A DNA stretch of 27,427 nucleotides from the NCBI GenBank assembly GCA_016926475.1, contig JAFGON010000012.1, positions 1 through 27,427 of the forward strand, written 5' to 3'. Position 1 is the first letter of the stretch, and each line of letters starts with the position of its first letter. Both the position numbers and the translations under genes were made by a program. Below, piece by piece: positions 21,204 to 27,427 of the stretch. The notes below the pieces were generated by a model, which was not told where the DNA came from, ran no database searches, and saw only the letters and a program-made list of their open reading frames with translations. The DNA is from a candidate division WOR-3 bacterium (lineage in GTDB: Bacteria; SDB-A).

Positions 21204-22880
21204 TCAGCCGATCATAACTTTTTCTTCGGCGTATGTATAACCGGTTTTTTTGTAGTGAGAAATCAAAGTGTAACCGATAGTCAAAGGGCCCAGCCTTCCA
21301 AAAAACATCAGAACTATTACGAGGCTCTTTCCAATGGAAGAAAGATGCGGAGTGATGCCCTTGGAAAGCCCGACCGTACCCACTGCGCTTACAGCTTCAA
21401 ACAAAATATCAAAAAATGAAAATTTTTCAAAAAACAAAAGCAGTGTAACAACTATAAAAAGTACAAAAATGTAAAGAAGTAAAACCGTCACGGCTTTGGC
21501 TATTGTCTCGTCTGGTATCGTTCTTTTGAAAATTTCTACGTTCCTGTTTTTCGTGAAACCATTTGTCATGCAACCCCACAAAACCGCAAAAGTTGTGGTC
21601 TTGATTCCGCCCCCTGTAGAGCCAGGGGAAGCTCCTATGAGCATCAAGCCTATCATCAAGAGTATTGTGCTCGGTGCGAGCGAAGAAAGGTCAACGGTGT
21701 TGAAACCGGCTGTTCTCGTCGTGACCGATTGAAATATCGCCGACAATATCTTTGTCTTGAACCCGGACGAATTCGGAAATTCGAATAGAAATATCCCCGC
21801 CGATCCCACCAATATAAGAATCAAAGAGACGAATACAACTATTTTAGACTGAACTTTGAAATGGAAATTTGTTTTTCTCTCTTTGACGAGGTATTTTGTC
21901 TTTTGCCATATATCTTTTATCGCCGCGAAACCCAGACCGCCGAAAATTATCAGACCGGATATTATAAGGACAGTAGCCGTATCTGAAGCAAAACAGGACA
22001 GACTGTCGCTGAAAGTTGAAAAACCCGCGTTGCAAAAAGCCGAAACAGAATGGAAAATACCATGGTAGATTGTTTCATGGAGCGAATCGAACCTACCGAT
22101 CCAGAATATCGCTAGGGCGACAGCTCCAACCGCTTCAAAAAACAGCGTCATCTTGAAAATGAATTTGATGAGCTGGGTGACTCCCGACAATTCATTTTGC
22201 TCCAGTATGTCACCCATCGCGGCTTTTTGCCCAATATCCATCTTCTTTCCGGTAAGTATCGCGAGCATGACGGAAAAAGACATTATTCCAAGTCCACCGA
22301 GCTGAATGAGTGCCAAAATAATCATCTGGCCCAACCTGCTGAAATGGGTGGCTGTGTCCTTAACTATCAAGCCCGTAACGCATACTGCCGAAGTCGAAGT
22401 GAAAAGAGCGTCCAAAAGAGGGGTTTCTTCACCTCGGGAAGACGCGAAAGGGAGGGTGAGAAGAACAGCACCCGAGAGTATTAAAAAGAGAAATGAAATG
22501 GTCGTGACCTGCGCCGCTTTCAAACCCGTTCCTTCTATGAAATTTTTAGCCCTTCTGAATCTTGAGAGCACAGACACGACTATCGCCACCTGCCAGAAGA
22601 TAACGCTGAGAGACATGTTTTCTTTAGGGAAAAAAAAGTATACGAGTGGAACCAGGATGATAATGTCGTACCAGTTGTACAAAATATGCCTGATCTTGTT
22701 TCTTGAGTATAAAAACATCAGAGCAGCGTCAGAGAAAAAAACGAGAATCACGGAAAAGTTTATCCACCTTAGATAGGGATAGATGTTTTCGGCTAAAGAA
22801 GTCTGCGACCGCTCAAACAAAAGCAGAAACAGGGCAAAAAGAGCCATTATGCCCGCGATTTTATCCACAATACTTTTCAT
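21204..22880 (-). CDS. trkH: TrkH/KtrB-type potassium channel subunit
   Basis: This inner-membrane potassium transporter has four pore loops, each with its conserved glycine: TSAVCVTGLIV, SAFCNAGFSTF, TTRTAGFNTVD and AVGTVGLSKG. About ten hydrophobic segments are seen, including two extra N-terminal helices before the core. I choose the ATG at 22880 (558 residues), because a good promoter lies directly upstream. The longer reading from a TTG at 22919 would begin inside the -35 element. No ribosome-binding site precedes the ATG, and transcription is predicted to start about four bases before it, so the mRNA may be nearly leaderless. It heads an operon with the RCK subunit, a PAS membrane protein, a SagB-type oxidoreductase and a lipoprotein. 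Confidence 0.94.
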   Translation of the reverse strand: MKSIVDKIAGIMALFALFLLLFERSQTSLAENIYPYLRWINFSVILVFFSDAALMFLYSRNKIRHILYNWYDIIILVPLVYFFFPKENMSLSVIFWQVAIVVSVLSRFRRAKNFIEGTGLKAAQVTTISFLFLILSGAVLLTLPFASSRGEETPLLDALFTSTSAVCVTGLIVKDTATHFSRLGQMIILALIQLGGLGIMSFSVMLAILTGKKMDIGQKAAMGDILEQNELSGVTQLIKFIFKMTLFFEAVGAVALAIFWIGRFDSLHETIYHGIFHSVSAFCNAGFSTFSDSLSCFASDTATVLIISGLIIFGGLGFAAIKDIWQKTKYLVKERKTNFHFKVQSKIVVFVSLILILVGSAGIFLFEFPNSSGFKTKILSAIFQSVTTRTAGFNTVDLSSLAPSTILLMIGLMLIGASPGSTGGGIKTTTFAVLWGCMTNGFTKNRNVEIFKRTIPDETIAKAVTVLLLYIFVLFIVVTLLLFFEKFSFFDILFEAVSAVGTVGLSKGITPHLSSIGKSLVIVLMFFGRLGPLTIGYTLISHYKKTGYTYAEEKVMIG

Positions 22881-22890
22881 TTTTTTATTG

Positions 22891-22919
22891 ATTGTAGAAA
22901 AACTTTTCAACAGGGGCAA
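22891..22919 (-). promoter_or_regulatory. Sigma70-type promoter of the potassium transport operon
   Basis: On the minus strand -35 TTGCCC (22914-22919, 4/6), a 17-base spacer and -10 TACAAT (22891-22896, 5/6) precede trkH. The -10 ends 10 bases before the ATG, which leaves only about four bases of leader. Confidence 0.6.
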
Positions 22920-22934
22920 GCGGTAAATCCAGTT

Positions 22935-22956
22935 TCATAAAGAAATGGCTTTATGA
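22935..22956. promoter_or_regulatory. Palindrome upstream of the trkH promoter
   Basis: TCATAAAG (22935-22942) and CTTTATGA (22949-22956) form a perfect 8-bp inverted repeat around six bases. It lies 15 bases upstream of the trkH -35 and in the divergent gap before the beta-barrel gene, so it could be a binding site serving either side. Confidence 0.4.
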
Positions 22957-23062
22957 TAATGTTATTGACCTTTCATCTGATTTTTTTTCCATCTCTAAAA
23001 GGCTGTTGTTTAGCTATAGACAGATGTATATTTTTTCGGACTACAACATGGAGGAGGTTTTC

Positions 23063-23658
23063 ATGAAAATTGTTTTTATTTTTTTTACCTTCATCACCAT
23101 GATGTCATTTTCCTTGTTTTCTTCCCAAAAAAAGGTTTCATCGTCGGTTTCACAATCGGACCGTCTCTTTCTTTCGTTCACGCTGAAAACAACCAGAGCA
23201 TGAAATACGATAAAACACATTTCGGAATGAGTTTCGACTTCAGAGTGGGTTGGGCGTTCACAGACCAATTTTCTATTCAATACGACCACAAAAGCGCAAT
23301 TTTTTTCAGCGACGTGCTTGATAGGGAACTTTCAGACAGACAAAAAATATTCGCCACTCTTTTCCTGCCCTTCTATCCCATGACATTCAGCCACAACAAC
23401 GCCGGAATAGGAATGACTTATTTTTTCAAACCGAAAACTCACTCTGCTTACATCGACGGCAACTTCGGTTTTGCCATATACCCAATCGGCGACTGGCTTG
23501 ACGACATAACGGGCGGACCCGGATTTTTTCTCGGTGAAGGTTACAAGTTCTCTGAACACTGGCATTTTCACGGGTCGATTCTTTTCGGTTTTTCTTCAGA
23601 AGACGAAACCTGTTTCGATATGACCTCCAATGCTGTTTCTACAATCCTGACCGTATAG
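23063..23658 (+). CDS. Small outer-membrane beta-barrel-like protein with an apparent frameshift
   Basis: A good GAGGAGG ribosome-binding site (23050-23056) precedes an ATG at 23063 that opens a signal peptide, MKIVFIFFTFITMMSFSLFSS. After the A7 run at 23127-23133 this frame soon ends. The -1 frame continues as GFIVGFTIGPSLSFVHAENNQSMKYDKTHF and then GMSFDFRVGWAFTDQFSIQYDHKSAIFF, with alternating strands typical of small barrels. Moving one base back at the A run joins both parts into a protein of about 198 residues. The site CAA-AAA-AAG contains the heptamer A-AAA-AAG, a known -1 slip site. It could be a sequencing error, a phase-variable homopolymer, a decaying gene or programmed frameshifting. 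I do not recognise the barrel family. Confidence 0.7.
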
Positions 23659-23683
23659 AACACCTCTTTTACTGAGTTTCCTT

Positions 23684-25924
23684 TTAAATCACGAAAGAAT
23701 AGCCTACTTTTGCAAAAAGCGTTCTGTCCCTTTGAGCAATCGGGTTTACCTCGTCGCCGTCGTAGTTGTCCGAATACCCCAGATATAAAACTGTCTGCGG
23801 GTTGACCTTGTACGAGAAAAGAAGCTGTGTGAATATCGACTTGCTCTCTCTGCTTATAGGGAAGGGGTAGAGGTCGGGATCAAAAACATAACCTACGTAT
23901 TGAAGGATGCCCCTCACAAAGCATTTGTGGGAAAAATGGTGTTTAGCGGATAAATTTAGGACATTGGCGGTGTACAGTTTTCCCTCTTCAATCTCCATCT
24001 CTTCGTATTCATGGGAAATTTCAACGTAGAAGTTTCTCCCAACATTCAGTTCGATATATGGTTCTACGTGCAGACAAACACCGGGTCTGATTCCGTTGTA
24101 GTCAATATCGTCGCCATAACTCGAATACAGGGACAAAAAAATCATCGATGAAGGTCGAATCTGGAAATAAAAGGTTCCCCTGTCGTTGTCGAATTCCTCT
24201 CCCAAAAATCCCTTTTGACCCTCGAAAAGGTTTATCTCCGCGTAAATCATGTGCGATCCGGAATAACAAGCGCCTATTCTATGCTCTTTGTAGATCAAAG
24301 TGTCACCGAAATTTTCCTCATAGGTGTAGGAATACGACAAATTCAATTCACGATACCAGTTTCTCGGAGAACCTATCCAAGAATAATCAAGACCTGTGCT
24401 CATGTTTTTGTAATTGTCCTGGTAGACGTGTCCCAAATCACCCCTGAAAAAAGGATCCATGAGGTAGAAATTCCAATACCAATTCAAGTTTCTGGTATTG
24501 TGATAATAACCTCCGAGCAAAGACCACCCTTCAAAAACAGTGTCCGGCTGACCGTATCTCGAATAGATTTCTTCGGGGTATTGGGTGCTCGAATAGGCTC
24601 CTGCGAAATTAATCCTGTCGTTTCTCCGCAAGTTGAAACTTCCGCTCACTCCACCCGTCCTGTTGAAATAATTCTCGCCCTCCCTGTCCGTGAGTATAAT
24701 ACCGGCGTTGGCAGATATACCAAAATCCCTGAAATATCTGAGAACCGCGCCCAAATTATTCTTTTCGAGACTTGCGGTCCTTGAATAAAAACTGTTGGGT
24801 ATTGTGAAGTTCGTTATGCTGTCCTCAACTATCACAAACCCTATCGAGTTTACGCCTTCCTTTCCCGTTATTTTTAGACCCCATTCTGGATCGGCAAAGG
24901 TTCTAAATTTGAAAACGGGAATGCTGAAGCTGAACAGTTCAGATCCTTCGAGAAAAAAAGGTCTTTTTTCAGGGTAGTAAATCGAATACTGTTCGTTGAC
25001 GTTCAATTCAGCGGCGTCCGCTTCGATCTGTGAAAAATCCGGGTTTATAGTCGCGGAAAGTTTCATGTTTGAAGCGAATTTCCAGAACATCGTCAGGCCT
25101 GGATCGTATCTCTCGGCTGTGTTTTCGAAACTTCCGTTTTCCCTCTCCTGTGACAGAATTGCGACGAAAGTCGGATCGATTTCGATGTTTCTTCCGGGGT
25201 TCACCCCCACAAAACCTATCAATTTGTCGGCCTGGTTCATGTAGCTGTTTATATTGGGGTCTCTCGGAAAAAGTCCTACATGGTGTCTCACGCTTCTCGG
25301 GTAGCTTCTGACGATGTCAATACCAAATATTCTCGCCCCTTCAGAACGAGGGAAATTCAAAGCCCTGAATGGTATGCACATTTCGACGGTGTAGCCGGTA
25401 TCGGTAATAGTTCCCGCAGAATTCCAAACAGCATCCCAACTCTGCAAGGTACCGCTGTATGAACTCTCAATCTGGTCCATCTGAACCCCCAAAGGATTGG
25501 AGAAAAAATCGTATGTTCTCCGCTCATCGTTGTAAGTGTCAAGGATTAACCCCACCCAGTCGTCGTTCCACGCGTTGTCTCTGTCGCAGATTCTCGCCCT
25601 GATGTCTGCAGGTTTCGGATCTTTGGCAACAAAAACCGCGTAGAGATTCTTTTCATCGTAGGCGAGATATATTTCAGTTGCAACCGGCGGTTCAATATTT
25701 TCTCCGGGATCAACCTCGTAGTTAAGGAATAGATGAAGTGCGTTTTCCCACTCTTCCATTTCGAAAATTCCGTCAATCCGGATCTTTTTATCCTTCATCG
25801 GTATCAGATGATAATTGTCCATAGAGTCGGCTAAAACTAAAAAATCCTCTCCAATTCCCTCGAATTGAGAGAATATGCTTCCAGAGGTCAAAAGAATAGA
25901 AATGATAAGAATCCTGCACTTCAC
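23684..25924 (-). CDS. CBM9-like plus DUF5916 beta-barrel protein
   Basis: This 746-residue exported protein has a signal peptide (about 1-19), then a CBM9-like/DOMON-type beta-sandwich (about 40-215: KKIRIDGIFEMEEWENA, VATEIYLAYDEKNLYAVFVAKDP, WNDDWVGLILDTYNDERRTYDFFSNPLGVQMD). The DUF5916 region follows (about 225-746), with PDFSQIEADAAELNVNEQYSIYYPEKRPFFLEGSELF as its signature. The long remainder of alternating aromatic strands ends in VGYSFVI, as expected for an outer-membrane barrel. Such proteins are common in Bacteroidota and related candidate phyla; function is unknown, possibly glycan or substrate handling at the surface. The start is a GTG behind GGGAGG. It diverges from an S41 peptidase gene, and both promoters carry a related operator-like motif. 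Confidence 0.93.
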   Translation of the reverse strand: MKCRILIISILLTSGSIFSQFEGIGEDFLVLADSMDNYHLIPMKDKKIRIDGIFEMEEWENALHLFLNYEVDPGENIEPPVATEIYLAYDEKNLYAVFVAKDPKPADIRARICDRDNAWNDDWVGLILDTYNDERRTYDFFSNPLGVQMDQIESSYSGTLQSWDAVWNSAGTITDTGYTVEMCIPFRALNFPRSEGARIFGIDIVRSYPRSVRHHVGLFPRDPNINSYMNQADKLIGFVGVNPGRNIEIDPTFVAILSQERENGSFENTAERYDPGLTMFWKFASNMKLSATINPDFSQIEADAAELNVNEQYSIYYPEKRPFFLEGSELFSFSIPVFKFRTFADPEWGLKITGKEGVNSIGFVIVEDSITNFTIPNSFYSRTASLEKNNLGAVLRYFRDFGISANAGIILTDREGENYFNRTGGVSGSFNLRRNDRINFAGAYSSTQYPEEIYSRYGQPDTVFEGWSLLGGYYHNTRNLNWYWNFYLMDPFFRGDLGHVYQDNYKNMSTGLDYSWIGSPRNWYRELNLSYSYTYEENFGDTLIYKEHRIGACYSGSHMIYAEINLFEGQKGFLGEEFDNDRGTFYFQIRPSSMIFLSLYSSYGDDIDYNGIRPGVCLHVEPYIELNVGRNFYVEISHEYEEMEIEEGKLYTANVLNLSAKHHFSHKCFVRGILQYVGYVFDPDLYPFPISRESKSIFTQLLFSYKVNPQTVLYLGYSDNYDGDEVNPIAQRDRTLFAKVGYSFVI

Positions 25925-25938
25925 ACCTACCTCCCTTT

Positions 25939-25967
25939 TTTATGTTATCAGTTACGTATTTTATCAA
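25939..25967 (-). promoter_or_regulatory. Promoter of the DUF5916 gene with overlapping operator-like box
   Basis: On the minus strand -35 TTGATA (25962-25967, 5/6), a 17-base spacer and -10 CATAAA (25939-25944, 4/6) precede the GTG. The box TGTTATCAGTTACG (25943-25956, plus strand) covers the spacer and the edge of the -10, a position suited to repression. Confidence 0.45.
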
Positions 25968-26009
25968 TAATTAAAATAAAGTCAACATAAATCTTGAAAT
26001 AAAAAGCAT

Positions 26010-26045
26010 TTGACAAAAATTCAAATATATGTTACTGGTTACATA
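26010..26045 (+). promoter_or_regulatory. Promoter region of the S41 peptidase with operator-like palindrome
   Basis: A perfect -35 TTGACA lies at 26010-26015. No clean -10 is seen at the normal distance. The region where it should lie (26030-26043) is occupied by TGTTACTGGTTACA, which fits the symmetrical pattern TGTNACNNGTNACA. A bound regulator would cover the -10 position. Confidence 0.45.
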
Positions 26046-26060
26046 AATAAAGGAGGAATT

Positions 26061-27380
26061 ATGAAAGTTCTGTTTCTGGCTCTAATCTTTCTCGCTCTTC
26101 ACTTTGATCTGGTTTCTCAAAACTTCATCATGCAAGACAGGGCGATTGACGCTACAGAAAAAGAAAAAATCCTCGACAGTATAACCGGCTATCTAGCAGA
26201 AACTTACGTCTATGAAGAAGTCGCGGAAAAGATGAACGATCTTGTCATGTCAAATTTACACAACGGGTTGTACGACCATATTTCAGGTTTGAACGAATAT
26301 GTCCAAACTCTCAACGAGGATTTATTTTCAGTCTGCCAGGACAGACATTTCCAGATACTCCCATTTGTAGATCCGAGGTTGTCACAAGAAAACCCTGAAG
26401 AAGAAGACGAAATCAAAATGATAGAAGAGATGCGACAAAAAAATTTCGGTTTTGTGAAAATTGAGATTTTACCCGGAAACATCGGATATCTCAAATTCGA
26501 CGAATTTGTAAATGCGAGGTATGCAGGTCAAACTGCCGTTGCGGCTATGAATTTTCTTTCAAACACCGATGCACTGATTCTCGATCTCAGGGACAACGGA
26601 GGCGGTGAAGCGAGCATGATTCAGCTCCTGGCCAGCTATTTCTTCGATATACCAAAGAACATAAATGATTTTTACTACAGAATCGACGATGTCTATGAGC
26701 AGTCATGGACATATTCATTCGTGCCGGGGAGTAAAATGACAGAAACACCGGTTTACATATTAACGAGCAGTTACACATTTTCAGCTGCTGAAGAATTCAC
26801 ATACGATCTTCAAAAACTCGAAAGGGCATCAATCGTCGGAGACACCACGGGGGGTGGGGCTCATCCCATAACCGCAAAATCATGGGATAATTTCGGAATA
26901 ACGATTGTATGCCCTTTCGCCAGAGCTTGCAATCCGGTCTCTGGAGACAATTGGGAGGGAGTGGGAATTATTCCGGACTACCCCGTCGAATCACGAATTG
27001 CTCTTGAAACCGCACAGCTTATCGCTTTAAATGAAATGCTAAAAAAAAACGAAGATCCGGAGAGAGAAAAGGAGACCGCATGGCTTGTTGAATACTATGA
27101 CGGTCTTCTCAATCCAGTGTTTCTTTCAGAAACCGAACTTGAGAAATACGAGGGTATTTATGAACCAAGAAAAATATACTTGGAAAATGGAGCCCTTTAT
27201 TACGTAAGGCAGGGAAGAACACCTTACCAAATGGTGTACATCGGAGACGATACATTTTTAATAAAAGATTTGACTGCCCTGAGGATTAAATTTGAAAAAG
27301 ACGAATTTGGATCTTGCTCGGCTCTTATAGCCCTTTATCAAGGTGGCAGGTCTGAAACCAACCCTCGTAGTTTGAGGTAA
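26061..27380 (+). CDS. Exported S41 family peptidase (IRBP/tail-specific type)
   Basis: This 439-residue serine peptidase has the S41 fold. After a signal peptide (about 1-20, ending LVSQ), a helical N-terminal region (about 25-130) leads into the core with NIGYLKFDEF, DALILDLRDNGGG and TPVYILTSSYTFSAAEEF. In the last motif Ser241 is the expected nucleophile, and VGDTTGGGAHP follows. There is no PDZ domain between the helical part and the core, as in the IRBP-like branch. The start at 26061 is fixed by AAAGGAGG; an open ATG at 26010 lies in the promoter. The C-terminal roughly 90 residues form a small extra domain (LSETELEKYEGIYEPRKIYLENG), seen in related peptidases. The substrate is unknown. 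Confidence 0.94.
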   Translation: MKVLFLALIFLALHFDLVSQNFIMQDRAIDATEKEKILDSITGYLAETYVYEEVAEKMNDLVMSNLHNGLYDHISGLNEYVQTLNEDLFSVCQDRHFQILPFVDPRLSQENPEEEDEIKMIEEMRQKNFGFVKIEILPGNIGYLKFDEFVNARYAGQTAVAAMNFLSNTDALILDLRDNGGGEASMIQLLASYFFDIPKNINDFYYRIDDVYEQSWTYSFVPGSKMTETPVYILTSSYTFSAAEEFTYDLQKLERASIVGDTTGGGAHPITAKSWDNFGITIVCPFARACNPVSGDNWEGVGIIPDYPVESRIALETAQLIALNEMLKKNEDPEREKETAWLVEYYDGLLNPVFLSETELEKYEGIYEPRKIYLENGALYYVRQGRTPYQMVYIGDDTFLIKDLTALRIKFEKDEFGSCSALIALYQGGRSETNPRSLR

Positions 27381-27411
27381 GTCAATAAAACTTTTATCCG
27401 AGGTTTACTGA

Positions 27412-27427
27412 ATGATAAAAAGGTACG
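27412..27427 (+). CDS. Possible start of another gene at the right edge
   Basis: An ATG at 27412 (MIKRY...) follows GAGG at eight bases, 31 bases after the peptidase stop. Only five codons are in the window, so it may be the next gene of the same transcript or chance. Confidence 0.3.

Noticed and set aside
1-27427. CRISPR arrays, insertion sequences, integrases or prophage genes.
   Set aside because: No regularly spaced direct repeats and no transposase, integrase or phage-like protein were seen on either strand.

Overview
The window appears to come from an anaerobic, Gram-negative-type bacterium with moderately AT-rich DNA. Signs of a second membrane are two lipoproteins, a DUF5916-type beta-barrel protein, a small outer-membrane-like protein, and a beta-helix protein whose C-terminus resembles a type IX secretion (T9SS) sorting domain. 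Signs of anaerobic life are an 'orange protein' (ORP)-like iron-sulfur/MinD operon and a selenocysteine peroxiredoxin. The mix fits the FCB superphylum or a neighbouring candidate phylum (WOR-3, TA06, Cloacimonadota-like), but no marker gene here settles the taxonomy.

Layout. 1-587 (minus): tRNA-Glu, tRNA-Thr(TGT), tRNA-Tyr, tRNA-Gly, tRNA-Thr(GGT), then the start of tuf. 724-5990 (plus): sppA, an unknown protein and glgB. 5987-9607 (minus): a periplasmic-binding lipoprotein, a hybrid histidine kinase and a small membrane protein in one operon. 9838-15718 (minus): a PAS-sigma54 activator followed, behind a -24/-12 promoter, by an eight-gene operon of three NifX/NifB-like proteins, a DUF5320 protein, two ferredoxin-MinD ATPases, an Mrp ATPase and a hotdog thioesterase. 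15729-17300 (minus): a secreted beta-helix protein directly upstream of the activator. 17586-18302 (minus): a peroxiredoxin with an in-frame UGA at the peroxidatic position and a SECIS-like hairpin. 18579-22880 (minus): a Trk/Ktr potassium transporter, its RCK subunit, a membrane PAS protein, a SagB-type oxidoreductase and a lipoprotein. 23063-23658 (plus): a small beta-barrel-like gene with a frameshift at an A7 run. 23684-25924 (minus) and 26061-27380 (plus): a divergent DUF5916 barrel protein and S41 peptidase sharing a related operator-like motif.

Functional picture. The most coherent system is the sigma54-controlled NifX/MinD cluster. The activator lies just upstream of a near-perfect sigma54 promoter with a 32-bp dyad about 135 bp upstream of the predicted start, and the genes behind it overlap or nearly touch. 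The clearest single finding is the Sec-peroxiredoxin: an AhpC-like protein that would otherwise look like two broken ORFs. A recurring theme is promoters whose predicted start sites fall at or within a few bases of the start codon (sppA, the first NifX-like gene, trkH), which suggests leaderless transcripts.
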